From Faecalibacterium sp. An122 (GTDB lineage Bacteria > Bacillota > Clostridia > Oscillospirales > Ruminococcaceae): 64,000 bases of DNA. The notes below the pieces were generated by a model. The model made no database searches, was not told the DNA's origin, and saw nothing but the letters and a program-made list of their open reading frames with translations. The position numbers were made by a program, and so were the translations under genes. Below are positions 8,405 through 17,148 of this stretch, in pieces. The first letter of the stretch is position 1, and each line of letters opens with the position of its first letter. The stretch is from NCBI RefSeq assembly GCF_002160895.1, contig NZ_NFLL01000001.1, positions 1 through 64,000 on the forward strand, given 5' to 3'.

Positions 8405-9628
8405 TTACTTCATGTAGATGTGGTGGGGCAGGCCGGCAATGTACAGCGGGGTCAGCTCGGCCTGGATCAGGGGACGTGCGTACTCCAGGAATTCATGGGT
8501 CATCTGGGTGTGGTTTTCGTTCATCCAGCTGAGGGGGACTTTCTTCTCCAGGTTGGCCACTTCGCTGATGGGGTGCAGCTCGGTGGTGCACTGGTAGGGA
8601 TTGTTGGAAATCCGCTTCAGAGCCACCATCTGGCCGGTGACGCCCTCAAAGGCGGCCTTGGCAGCAGCGCCGCCCACCTGGTAGGCCTCGGTGATGTCGG
8701 TGCGGCTGGTCAGATGGCCGGCGCAGCGCTGCAGGGTGGACAGCTCGATGCAGCGGGTCTTGGTGTCCAGGGAGCGGGCCACCGTGTTGGCCAGGAACCG
8801 GGCGGTGCCGGTCAGGGCCTTGTGACCGAAGGCGTCCACCGCATGGACGTCGTCGGCCAGCTCACAGACGTAGCGGCCGTCCTCCAGCTTGACGCCTTCC
8901 GAGACGGCGATGACGATGCTGGGCTTCTTCTCCTGCATGGCCCGGACCTTCTCAATGAATCGGTCCACGTGGAAGGGCACTTCGGGCAGGCAGATCATGT
9001 CCACGCCCTCGCAGTCGTCGCCCTTGGCCAGGGCGGCGGCAGCGGTCAGCCAGCCGGCGTTGCGGCCCATGATTTCCACGATGGTCACGTACTTGGTGCC
9101 GTAGACGGTGGCGTCCCGGATGATTTCCTTCATCACCACGCCGATGTACTTGGCGGCGGAGCCATAGCCGGGGGTGTGGTCGGTGACCATCAGGTCGTTG
9201 TCGATGGTCTTGGGCACGCCCATAAACCGGATGTCGCTGCCGGTCCGTGCGCCGTAGTCAGCCAGCTTGCCGATGGTGTCCATCGAGTCGTTGCCGCCGA
9301 TGTAGAAGAAATAGCCGATGTCCAGCTTTTCCAGGATGTCGAACAGCTTTTTGTAGACGGCCTCGTCGGCGTGCCAGTCGGGCAGCTTGTAGCGGCAGCT
9401 GCCCAGGAAGCTGGACGGAGTCCGCTTGAGCAGCTCGATGTCCAGGTCATCCTTCAGGATGGTGTTCAGGTCCACCACCCGCTCCTCCAGCAGGCCGGCC
9501 ACACCGTTGCACATTCCATAGACGATTTCCGCGCCGCGGTTTTTGCAGCTCTCAAAGACACCGGCCAAACTCGCGTTGATGACGGACGTGGGACCGCCGG
9601 ACTGGCCGACGATTGCGTTTTTACCCAT
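8405..9628 (-). CDS. 6-phosphofructokinase, pyrophosphate-dependent type (copy 1)
   Basis: This 407-residue enzyme would phosphorylate fructose 6-phosphate in glycolysis. It opens with IVGQSGGPTSVINASL and has GGNDSMDT at the phosphoryl-donor site and PKTIDND in place of PGTIDND. The Asp in GGNDS and the Lys in PKTIDND are the residues that mark pyrophosphate-using enzymes, so PPi is the likely donor and the reaction reversible. MGRNAGW and the sugar-binding region ending PYQCTTELH are also present. A close paralogue of equal length lies immediately upstream in the same orientation, a tandem duplication. Donor use is inferred from motifs only. Confidence 0.92.
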   Translation of the reverse strand: MGKNAIVGQSGGPTSVINASLAGVFESCKNRGAEIVYGMCNGVAGLLEERVVDLNTILKDDLDIELLKRTPSSFLGSCRYKLPDWHADEAVYKKLFDILEKLDIGYFFYIGGNDSMDTIGKLADYGARTGSDIRFMGVPKTIDNDLMVTDHTPGYGSAAKYIGVVMKEIIRDATVYGTKYVTIVEIMGRNAGWLTAAAALAKGDDCEGVDMICLPEVPFHVDRFIEKVRAMQEKKPSIVIAVSEGVKLEDGRYVCELADDVHAVDAFGHKALTGTARFLANTVARSLDTKTRCIELSTLQRCAGHLTSRTDITEAYQVGGAAAKAAFEGVTGQMVALKRISNNPYQCTTELHPISEVANLEKKVPLSWMNENHTQMTHEFLEYARPLIQAELTPLYIAGLPHHIYMK

Positions 9629-9747
9629 GATCTTTTTCTCCTTTACAGTACGTCTTGTGTTGGCTCTATCTTGACTGCACAGGGGAAACCCTGGCAGGGA
9701 AGAACGTGGGGGCCGGCCATCCGGGGCGGCGGAAAACAGCGGAAAAT

Positions 9748-10971
9748 TTACAGGTGGACGTGGCGGGGAGTGCCGTTCACATAGATGGGGGTCAGCTCGT
9801 CCAGAATCAGGGGACGGGCGTACTCCTCAAAGCTCTCGGTCACATGCATGCCGTCGGGGGCGATCCAGTCCAGGGGAACCTTCTTTTCCTGGTTGGCCAC
9901 CTGCTGCACGTCCACCGACTCGGTGACGCACTGGTAGGGATAACCGCTCATCCGCTTGAGGGCGATCATCCGGCCGCTCTCGCCCGCAAAGGCAGCGGCG
10001 GCAGCGGCGCCGCCCACGGCATAGGCCTCGGTGACGTCGGTGCGGCTGGCCAGATGGCTGGCGCAGCGCTGCAGGGTCGAGAACTCAATGGCCCGGCTCT
10101 TGCAGCCCAGATGGGTGTGGATCAGCTCGGACAGGTAACGGCTGGTGCCGCTCAGAATGGCCTTGTGGCCGAAGGCGTCCAGCTGGCCGGCGGTGGAGAC
10201 CAGGTCGCACAGATAGGTGCCGTCGGCGGTGCGGACGCCCTCGCTGGCGGCGATGATGACGTTGGATTTCCGGCTCTGCAGCTCGTCCACCCGGGCCAGG
10301 AACTTCTCCTGGTCAAAGGGAACCTCGGGCAGCAGGATCAGGTCGGGACCTTCGCAGTCCTCGCCGGCGGCCAGGCAGGCCGCACCGGCCAGCCAGCCGG
10401 CATGGCGGCCCATGATCTCGGCCACCGTGACGCTGCGGATATCGTACACCGAGGAGTCCCGGATGACTTCCTTCAGGATGGTGGCGATGTACTTGGCGGC
10501 GGAGCCGTAGCCGGGGGTGTGATCGGTCAGGCACAGGTCGTTGTCAATGGTCTTGGGCACGCCGATGAACCGCACAGGGCTGCCCACCCGCTGGCCGTAG
10601 CGGCTGAGCTTGGCGATGGTGTCCATCGAATCGTTGCCGCCGATGTAAAAAACGGCGCAGATGTCAAATTTCTCAAAGAAGGTGAACAGCTGCACAAAGG
10701 GCACACTGTCTACATCGGGGTCGGGCAGCTTGTAGCGGCAACTGCCCAGGAAGCTGGACGGGGTCCGCTTGAGCAGCTCAATGCTCATCCGGTCCCCCAG
10801 AACAATGTCCAGGTCCACGATTTCCTCTTTCAGCAGGCCCTCGATGCCGTACTTCATGCCGTAGACTTTGTCGGCGCCCAGGCTGCGGGCCGTCTTATAG
10901 ACACCGGCAAGGCTGGAATTGATGACGGCGGTGGGGCCGCCGGACTGGCCGACGATCACGTTTTTGCTCAT
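9748..10971 (-). CDS. 6-phosphofructokinase, pyrophosphate-dependent type (copy 2)
   Basis: This 407-residue paralogue of the downstream gene has the same diagnostic GGNDSMDT and PKTIDND motifs and MGRHAGW. The ATG at 10971 (MSKNVIV) is preceded by AAGGAG at good spacing; the longer upstream reading frame has no ribosome site and is rejected. It is first in the pair and has its own promoter, with 119 bp to the second gene and no obvious terminator between, so co-transcription is likely. The two copies differ most in the middle (the 100s) and at the C-terminus, which may reflect different regulation or partner binding. Confidence 0.92.
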   Translation of the reverse strand: MSKNVIVGQSGGPTAVINSSLAGVYKTARSLGADKVYGMKYGIEGLLKEEIVDLDIVLGDRMSIELLKRTPSSFLGSCRYKLPDPDVDSVPFVQLFTFFEKFDICAVFYIGGNDSMDTIAKLSRYGQRVGSPVRFIGVPKTIDNDLCLTDHTPGYGSAAKYIATILKEVIRDSSVYDIRSVTVAEIMGRHAGWLAGAACLAAGEDCEGPDLILLPEVPFDQEKFLARVDELQSRKSNVIIAASEGVRTADGTYLCDLVSTAGQLDAFGHKAILSGTSRYLSELIHTHLGCKSRAIEFSTLQRCASHLASRTDVTEAYAVGGAAAAAAFAGESGRMIALKRMSGYPYQCVTESVDVQQVANQEKKVPLDWIAPDGMHVTESFEEYARPLILDELTPIYVNGTPRHVHL

Positions 10972-11128
10972 AATTCGCTCCTTCTTATCATGGGTGGATG
11001 GTTTGACCGGGGCGGGCCCTGCACTGCGCCGCCCTGGGCGGGGACGTTGAAACCGATGAAATCCACACAAAAAACAATTTCACTGTGAAATCGCTTGATG
11101 CAGGTTGCCGGAATTTCGTCCCAACCCT

Positions 11129-11157
11129 ATTGTAACCGTTTTGCGTGTTGTATGCAA
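11129..11157 (-). promoter_or_regulatory. Promoter of the phosphofructokinase pair
   Basis: On the minus strand TTGCAT, a 17-bp spacer and TACAAT lie about 160 bp before the first phosphofructokinase ATG. The remaining leader contains no recognisable element. Confidence 0.6.
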
Positions 11158-11169
11158 GACCTAAGTTGG

Positions 11170-11198
11170 TTGCAGAGAGAAAAATTTTATGATAGAAT
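11170..11198 (+). promoter_or_regulatory. Promoter of the SGNH hydrolase gene
   Basis: TTGCAG and TAGAAT are separated by 17 bp on the plus strand, back to back with the phosphofructokinase promoter and about 145 bp before the GTG start. Confidence 0.45.
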
Positions 11199-11343
11199 CA
11201 GTACATTCCTACTTTGACGCAGGAATTTTCTTTCCGGGCCGTCCTGCCGGGAGGGCAGGGGCGGTCCGAGAACGTTTTTCCGGGGACGGCGCAGAGCCGC
11301 CGGGCCGGAATTTTTGCCGGAAAGGGGGCACAGGAGACAGCCG

Positions 11344-12348
11344 GTGCAGACGGCGCTCCTGAGAAAACAAATGGGCATTTCGCATGAGTACAACCACGCA
11401 TACCGCCGGGCGCGGCAGCGGGGCAAATATACCAAGCTGAAGGTGGCGGCCAGCGTGGCGGCCATCCTGGTGCTGTCCCTGGGCATCACCGCCATCCTCG
11501 AGACCGCCGAACAGGAGAACAGCGCTGCCTCGGAAATCCTGCCCAGCGGCACGGTGGAGGGCATCCTGGCGCCGCTGCCCATGCAGCCCGGCGAAGCCGG
11601 GGGCCAGGCAGGGGGACAGATCCTGAACTTTGGCCCGGTGCGCCAGACCGCCGGCGCCTATACCGTCAAGGCCTATGACAGCAGCGTCATCCGCCAGCCG
11701 GCGGTGGGCCAGGTGGACCTGAGCTACTTTGCCGATGCGGCTTTCCTGGGTGACAGCCTGACGGTGGGCTTCACCGACTACGACATCAACCTGTCGGGGG
11801 CGCTCATCTGCGGCTATATCGGCGCGGGCCCCGATACCATCGTCAACCGCATGACGGTGAATCACATGACTCGCGGGGATGAGGTGGCGCTGGACGTGCT
11901 GGCGGCCGCCCAGCCCAAAAAGCTGTATATCCTGCTGGGCACCAACACCCTGACCTCGGTGGGCGCTGAGGAGAAATTCCTGACCTACTACGGGGCCATG
12001 CTGGACACCCTGCGGGAGACGCTGGGGGAGGATTGCATTATCTATGTGCAATCCATCCCGCCGGTGCGGCCCGAGGCGGTGACCGACCGGCCCGGCCTGG
12101 CCAGCGACAACCTGCGGGCGGTCAATGAACAGCTGGCGCTGCTGGCCGACAGCAAGGGCTGCGTCTATCTGGACCTGTGGGAGGCTCTGGCCGACGGCGA
12201 GGGCAACCTGAAAGAGGTCTGCGCCGCGCCGGACGGTGTGCACCTGTCGGCGGGCAATGGATACGGCGCCTGGGTCAACTACCTGCGCAGCCACACCCTC
12301 TATGCCGCGGACAATCCCTGGACCGCCGGCAGCACCTACGCACAGTAA
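11344..12348 (+). CDS. Membrane-anchored SGNH/GDSL hydrolase
   Basis: This protein of about 334 residues has a basic N-terminus, one membrane segment (VAASVAAILVLSLGITAIL) and an extracellular SGNH hydrolase domain. The nucleophile block is AFLGDSLTVGF, the Gly block AGPDTIVNRM, the Asn block LLGTNTLTS, and the catalytic Asp/His block DGVHLSAGNGY. Such enzymes remove acyl groups from cell-wall or surface glycans or lipids; the substrate here is unknown. GTG at 11344 is chosen because AGGAG lies 7 nt upstream; the ATG at 11371 is the alternative. It stands alone between its own promoter and terminator. Confidence 0.85.
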   Translation: MQTALLRKQMGISHEYNHAYRRARQRGKYTKLKVAASVAAILVLSLGITAILETAEQENSAASEILPSGTVEGILAPLPMQPGEAGGQAGGQILNFGPVRQTAGAYTVKAYDSSVIRQPAVGQVDLSYFADAAFLGDSLTVGFTDYDINLSGALICGYIGAGPDTIVNRMTVNHMTRGDEVALDVLAAAQPKKLYILLGTNTLTSVGAEEKFLTYYGAMLDTLRETLGEDCIIYVQSIPPVRPEAVTDRPGLASDNLRAVNEQLALLADSKGCVYLDLWEALADGEGNLKEVCAAPDGVHLSAGNGYGAWVNYLRSHTLYAADNPWTAGSTYAQ

Positions 12349-12366
12349 CCGGTTTTCTCCGGCTTC

Positions 12367-12406
12367 ACCCACCCGTCCGTTTTGGACCGGGTGGGTTTTG
12401 TTGTTT
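12367..12406 (+). terminator. Terminator of the SGNH hydrolase gene
   Basis: The arms ACCCACCCGTCC and GGACCGGGTGGGT form a strong stem followed by TTTTGTTGTTT, 18 bp after the stop codon. Confidence 0.85.
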
Positions 12407-12418
12407 GGGCGGCCGGGC

Positions 12419-12453
12419 ATAAAAACACCGGGTTCCCTCGGTGGGGAACCCGG
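12419..12453 (-). terminator. Terminator of typA
   Basis: On the minus strand CCGGGTTCCC and GGGAACCCGG form a 10-bp stem with a 5-nt loop followed by TGTTTTTAT, about 30 bp after the typA stop. Confidence 0.85.
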
Positions 12454-12483
12454 CGTTGGATAGCGGGGTGAAAAAGCCGGAGC

Positions 12484-14307
12484 TTACTTGTTCTTGCTGC
12501 GGGCCTTCATGCGCTGCTCGTGGTTCAGGATCTGCTTGCGGATGCGCAGGCTCTTGGGGGTGACCTCCAGCAGCTCATCGGGAGCCAGGAACTCCAGGCA
12601 GCCCTCCAGGCTCAGGCGGCTGATGGGCACCAGACGCAGGGCGTCGTCTGAGCCGGAAGCACGGGTGTTGGTCAGGTGCTTGGTCTTGCAGACGTTGACG
12701 TCCACATCCTCGCCGGTGGGGGTGTAGCCGATGACCATGCCCTCGTAGACCTTCTCGCCGGGTCCGATCAGCAGGGTGCCGCGCTGCTGTGCGTTGAACA
12801 GGCCGTAGGTGACCGAGTCGCCAGTCTCAAAGCTGACCAGAGAACCGGTGGAGCGGTTGGGGATCATGCCGGCCCACAGATCATAGCCGTCAAAGATCTG
12901 GTTGATGACGCCCTCGCCGTGGGTATCGGTGAGGAACTGGTTGCGGTAGCCGAACAGGCCGCGGCTGGGCATACGGAACACCAGACGGACGCGGGTGTCG
13001 CCCAGGGGATCCATCTGCTGCAGGATGGCCTTGCGCTGGCCCAGACCGGTCATGACAGCGCCCTGGTACTGGGTGGGCACGTCGATGACCACCTGCTCCA
13101 TGGGCTCGTAGGTTTTGCCGTCGATGACCTTGGTCAGAACGTGCGGGGGAGAGACCTGCAGCTCATAGCCTTCGCGGCGCATGGTCTCGATCAGGATGGA
13201 CAGATGCATCTCGCCGCGGCCCATGACCCGGAAGGAGTCGGTGGTGGCGGAGTCCTCCACCTTCAGAGCCACGTCCTTCAGCAGCTCGCGCTGCAGACGG
13301 TCGCGGATCTGGCGGCTGGTGACGTACTTGCCCTCACGGCCGGCCAGGGGGCTGTCGTTGACCGAGAAGGTCATCTCGACGGTGGGGTCGTTGATCTTGA
13401 CGAAGGGCAGGGGCTCCACCTTGGAGGGAGCGCACAGGGTGTTGCCGATGGTGACATCGGGCAGGCCCGAGAAGGCCACGATGTCGCCGGCGGTGATGTT
13501 GTCGCAGGGGACGCGGCCGTTGGCCTGGAAGTCATACAGCTTGGTCAGACGGCCCTTCATGCTGACGGAGGGGTCATGCCAGTCGCAGACCACCACTTCC
13601 TCACCCACGCGGCAGGTGCCGTTCTGGATGCGGCCGATGCCGATGCGGCCCACGAAGTCGTTGTAGTCAATGGAGGACACCAGCATCTGGAAGGGAGCCT
13701 CGGGGTCGCCTTCGGGGGGCTGGATGGTGCTCAGCAGGGTATCGAACAGGGGGATCAGATCGGTGCCAGGGACGTTGGGGTCCAGGCTGGCGGTGCCGGC
13801 GCGGCCGCAGCAGTACAGAATGGGGCACTCCAGCTGCTCGTCGGAAGCGCCCAGGTCCATCAGCAGGTACAGAACCTCGTCCACAACCTCCTGGATGCGG
13901 GCGTCGGGGCGGTCGATCTTGTTGATGGCCACCACCAGGCTCAGGTTCTGCTGCAGAGCCTTCTGAAGAACAAAGCGGGTCTGGGGCATGCAGCCCTCGG
14001 CGGCGTCCACCAGCAGCAGAACGCCGTTGACCATCTTCAGAACGCGCTCCACCTCGCCGCCGAAGTCGGCGTGGCCCGGGGTGTCGACGATGTTGATCTT
14101 GACGCCCTTGTAGTTGCAGGAGCAGTTCTTGGCCAGAATGGTGATGCCGCGCTCACGCTCGATGTCGCCGCTGTCCATGACGCGCTCGGCCACGACCTGG
14201 TTGTCGCGGAATGCGCCGCTCTGGCGAAGCATGGCGTCCACCAGGGTGGTCTTGCCATGGTCAACGTGAGCGATGATGGCTACGTTGCGCAAATCGTTAC
14301 GAATCAT
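12484..14307 (-). CDS. typA: Ribosome-associated GTPase TypA/BipA
   Basis: This 607-residue translational GTPase of normal family length binds 70S ribosomes and supports ribosome assembly and stress growth. G motifs are clear: [12 protein letters not shown] (G1), [10 protein letters not shown] (G3) and NKIDRPDA (G4), followed by the EF-G-like domains II, III and V and the BipA-specific C-terminal domain ending in a Lys/Arg-rich tail. It is a single-gene unit with a textbook promoter about 150 bp upstream and a terminator behind it. The intervening leader contains a large, nearly perfect hairpin (separate entry) that may control its expression. Confidence 0.97.
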   Translation of the reverse strand: MIRNDLRNVAIIAHVDHGKTTLVDAMLRQSGAFRDNQVVAERVMDSGDIERERGITILAKNCSCNYKGVKINIVDTPGHADFGGEVERVLKMVNGVLLLVDAAEGCMPQTRFVLQKALQQNLSLVVAINKIDRPDARIQEVVDEVLYLLMDLGASDEQLECPILYCCGRAGTASLDPNVPGTDLIPLFDTLLSTIQPPEGDPEAPFQMLVSSIDYNDFVGRIGIGRIQNGTCRVGEEVVVCDWHDPSVSMKGRLTKLYDFQANGRVPCDNITAGDIVAFSGLPDVTIGNTLCAPSKVEPLPFVKINDPTVEMTFSVNDSPLAGREGKYVTSRQIRDRLQRELLKDVALKVEDSATTDSFRVMGRGEMHLSILIETMRREGYELQVSPPHVLTKVIDGKTYEPMEQVVIDVPTQYQGAVMTGLGQRKAILQQMDPLGDTRVRLVFRMPSRGLFGYRNQFLTDTHGEGVINQIFDGYDLWAGMIPNRSTGSLVSFETGDSVTYGLFNAQQRGTLLIGPGEKVYEGMVIGYTPTGEDVDVNVCKTKHLTNTRASGSDDALRLVPISRLSLEGCLEFLAPDELLEVTPKSLRIRKQILNHEQRMKARSKNK

Positions 14308-14350
14308 AAAATCAAACCTCTCTATTTTGCATCGCGATATGCCGTCAGAA

Positions 14351-14421
14351 TGGATCTGATAAGCCGGCAGCCCGGCGGCCTGTAAATCAGGGAAAACCCT
14401 GCTGCGGACTTGTCAGATCCA
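14351..14421 (-). promoter_or_regulatory. Long hairpin in the typA leader
   Basis: The typA leader contains arms TGGATCTGACAAG and CTTATCAGATCCA (12 of 13 pairs) enclosing about 45 nt with smaller stems (CAGGG/CCCTG and GCCGGC-type repeats). There is no T tract, so it is not a simple terminator. It lies between the promoter and the typA ribosome-binding site and may be a cis-acting regulatory RNA. No match to a named class is recognised. Confidence 0.5.
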
Positions 14422-14457
14422 TCCTCTAAAAGGTGATGAAAGGACTTCAACCATACA

Positions 14458-14486
14458 AGTTTAAAACATAGCGGGGACTTTGTCAA
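14458..14486 (-). promoter_or_regulatory. typA promoter
   Basis: On the minus strand a perfect TTGACA is followed after 17 bp by TAAACT. Transcription would start near 14450, giving a leader of about 145 nt. Confidence 0.75.
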
Positions 14487-14640
14487 GATTATCTAAAATA
14501 AACTTCGTGGTTTCGGCGTTTTGACGGAATACGGGTCGTATTTTGGGCGGAAAAGAAAGACAACCTTGTGGTACAATAATACTAAAATACCACAAAGAAA
14601 GCTGTCCCGGTCCTCCGGGGCGGTATGGAGGTACATAACG

Positions 14641-16251
14641 ATGAAGCTCACGTTTTTAGGTGCGAACCATGAGGTAACGGGCAGCTGCACCCTGCTGGAG
14701 ACGGGTGGGCTGCATTTCCTGATTGACTGCGGCATGGAGCAGGGCAAAGATGTCTATGAGAACCAGCCCCTGCCGCTGGGACCGGGGGAGATCGACGGGG
14801 TATTGCTGACCCATGCCCACATTGACCACAGCGGCCACCTGCCGCTGCTGGCCAAACAGGGCTACCGAGGCAAGATTTATGCCACCCGGCCCACCTGCCA
14901 GCTCTGTGATATTATGCTGCGCGATTCGGCCCATATCCAGGAGTCGGAAGCGGAGTGGAAGAACCGCAAAAACGCCCGTGCCGGCATCCCGCCGGTGGAG
15001 CCGGACTACACCGTCCGGGATGCAGAGGAAGCCATCCGCCTGTTTGAAGGCGTGGACTACAACAAGCGGGTGGAGATTGCGCCGGGGGTGGAGGTGCGGT
15101 TCACCGATGTGGGCCACCTGCTGGGCTCGGCCAGTATCGAGATCTGGGTCACCGAAGGGGAACAGACCACCAAACTGGTCTTTTCGGGCGACATCGGCAA
15201 CCTGCACCAGCCGATTCTGCGGGACCCCACCTATCTGACCGAGGCGGACTATGTCATCATGGAGTCCACCTACGGCAACCGGAACCATCCGCCCCGCCCC
15301 GACTACATCGGCCAGCTGGCCGCCATCCTGCAGCGGACTTTTGACCGGGGCGGCAACGTGGTGATTCCCAGCTTTGCGGTGGGCCGCACCCAGGAGCTGC
15401 TGTACTTCCTGCGGGAGATCAAGGAGAAAAAGCTGGTGACCGGCCACGGGAATTTCCCGGTGTACGTGGACAGCCCCCTGGCCATCGAGGCCACCCGGAT
15501 TTTCCGGGACACCGACGCCAGCTGCTTTGACGACGAGACCCGGGCCCTTCTGGCATCGGGCATCGACCCCATCACCTTTGCGGGACTGCGGGTCAGCGTC
15601 ACCAGCGACGAGTCCCGGGAGATCAACGCCGACCTGACCCCCAAAGTCATCCTGTCGGCCAGCGGCATGTGCGACGCAGGCCGCATCCGCCATCACCTGA
15701 AACACAACCTCTGGCGCAAAGAGTGCACCATCCTGTTTGTGGGCTATCAGGCGGTGGGCACCCTGGGCCGGGCCCTTCTGGAGGGCATCGAAGGGGTCAA
15801 GCTGTTCGGCGAGGAGATCGAAGTCCAGGCCGAGATTGCCCAGATCGGAGGCATGTCCGGCCACGCCGACCGGGAAGGCCTGCTGAAATGGGTGAACTCC
15901 TTTGAACCCAAGCCCCGGCGGGTCTTTGTCAACCACGGCGACGACGCGGTGGAGGACGAGTTTGTCAACACCCTGCAGAGCCTGGGCTATACCGCCTGCG
16001 CCCCCTACAATGGGGCCCAGTGGGCTCTGGGTGCCGACGGGGCCGTCTGCCTCAGCGAGGGCAGCCGGGAACGCACCGTCGCCCGGGCCTCGACGCCCAC
16101 CCTCAGCCGGGCGGCCGCGGTCTATCAGCGGCTGGTCAGCGCCGGCCGCCGCCTGATGCGGGTCATCGAACACAACGAGGGCGGCGCCAACAAGGACCTG
16201 GCCAAGTTTGCCGACCAGATCAACGCCCTGTGCGACAAGTGGGACCGCTGA
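14641..16251 (+). CDS. MBL-fold beta-CASP RNA metallohydrolase
   Basis: This 536-residue protein is a CPSF/YSH1-type ribonuclease of the metallo-beta-lactamase superfamily. Zinc motifs are LLTHAHIDHSG, DVGHLLGS and FSGDIGN. The beta-CASP part follows with SASGMCDAGRIRHHL, GGMSGHADREGL and FVNHGDD. The ATG at 14641 has GGAGG upstream; the longer frame to 14521 has no ribosome site. Relatives trim or degrade RNA in the cytoplasm. A C-terminal helical extension of about 80 residues follows the fold. Not part of an operon: a terminator lies 55 bp downstream. Confidence 0.9.
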   Translation: MKLTFLGANHEVTGSCTLLETGGLHFLIDCGMEQGKDVYENQPLPLGPGEIDGVLLTHAHIDHSGHLPLLAKQGYRGKIYATRPTCQLCDIMLRDSAHIQESEAEWKNRKNARAGIPPVEPDYTVRDAEEAIRLFEGVDYNKRVEIAPGVEVRFTDVGHLLGSASIEIWVTEGEQTTKLVFSGDIGNLHQPILRDPTYLTEADYVIMESTYGNRNHPPRPDYIGQLAAILQRTFDRGGNVVIPSFAVGRTQELLYFLREIKEKKLVTGHGNFPVYVDSPLAIEATRIFRDTDASCFDDETRALLASGIDPITFAGLRVSVTSDESREINADLTPKVILSASGMCDAGRIRHHLKHNLWRKECTILFVGYQAVGTLGRALLEGIEGVKLFGEEIEVQAEIAQIGGMSGHADREGLLKWVNSFEPKPRRVFVNHGDDAVEDEFVNTLQSLGYTACAPYNGAQWALGADGAVCLSEGSRERTVARASTPTLSRAAAVYQRLVSAGRRLMRVIEHNEGGANKDLAKFADQINALCDKWDR

Positions 16252-16303
16252 CCGTACAGAGAGCCCGGCGGGCCTGACCGCCTGCCATGGCAGCAGATAA
16301 ACC

Positions 16304-16346
16304 AAAACCGTGCGCTTCCGGAGAACCGGGGGCGCACGGTTTTCTG
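16304..16346. terminator. Bidirectional terminator between the metallohydrolase and nucleotidase genes
   Basis: Perfect 10-bp arms AACCGTGCGC and GCGCACGGTT carry T-rich tails on both strands (TTTTCTGTT and TTTTGGTTT). It serves the two convergent genes. Confidence 0.85.
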
Positions 16347-16363
16347 TTGATGGGGAAGCCAGC

Positions 16364-16954
16364 TCAGCGGATGTGGGTCAGCTCGTCCAGGTTCTGGGTA
16401 TAGCAGGGGAGACAGTGCTCCATGAACCAGTCGGCCTCGGGGCAGTGCATCTCTTTCAGGGACTTTTTCTGCTGGGCCAGGGCGGCGTCAAACTCGTGGT
16501 TGCCGCTGCGGGTCTCCTCCAGACACTTGATGAGGGCCGACAGCCGGTCGGCCGCCTTGAGCAGCTTCCGCTCGGGGGCGGTGAGCAGGTCCCCGGTGAT
16601 GTAGGGGGTGATTTCCTCCTCCAGCTCGGGGGGCAGCATGGAGGCCATGGCGGCAGCGCTCTCCCGCTCAATGGCCTTGTAGGCGTCCCGCAGCACGTCG
16701 CTGCGGTACTTGACCGGGGTGGGCATGTCTCCGGTGATGATCTCGGAGGCGTCATGGTAGAGGGCCGCCACCGTCACCGTCTTGGGCCGGCAGGGGGTGC
16801 CGGTGTACCGCCGGGCAATCAGACAGAGGGTGTGGGCGATGAGGGCGGTGTCGCAGGTGTGCTCGCTGAGGGACTCAGCCCGGACCGAGTGCATCAGGCT
16901 CCAGCGGGTAATGTACTTCATGCGGGCCAGCAGCGCATTGAAGGGGTAGATCAT
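16364..16954 (-). CDS. YfbR-like 5'-deoxynucleotidase (HD domain)
   Basis: This 196-residue cytoplasmic HD-domain phosphohydrolase would dephosphorylate deoxynucleoside monophosphates. The metal and substrate motifs are in family order: SLSEHTCD, the HD pair in ALYHDASEII, TGDMPTPVKY, and the distal Asp in KAADRLSALIKCLEE. Length matches YfbR (about 200). It starts at 16954 with GGAGG-like bases upstream and ends in the shared terminator. It likely helps balance dNTP pools; no neighbouring gene explains a special role. Confidence 0.87.
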   Translation of the reverse strand: MIYPFNALLARMKYITRWSLMHSVRAESLSEHTCDTALIAHTLCLIARRYTGTPCRPKTVTVAALYHDASEIITGDMPTPVKYRSDVLRDAYKAIERESAAAMASMLPPELEEEITPYITGDLLTAPERKLLKAADRLSALIKCLEETRSGNHEFDAALAQQKKSLKEMHCPEADWFMEHCLPCYTQNLDELTHIR

Positions 16955-17148
16955 AGACAGAAAACCTCCCGGCCGGCGGCGCGGCGCAGTGCCGCCGGTT
17001 TTTTGATACCAAAATACCTTTGCCGGGCCCTCTTGTCAAGACAAGGGCCAAACTTCGCCCTTTTCTTGACCGGGCAAACATGCTATACTATCGTTTGATA
17101 ACCGCTCCTCCGGGGCGGGAACCTTCCGGCAGAGAAAAGAGGAAAGCT

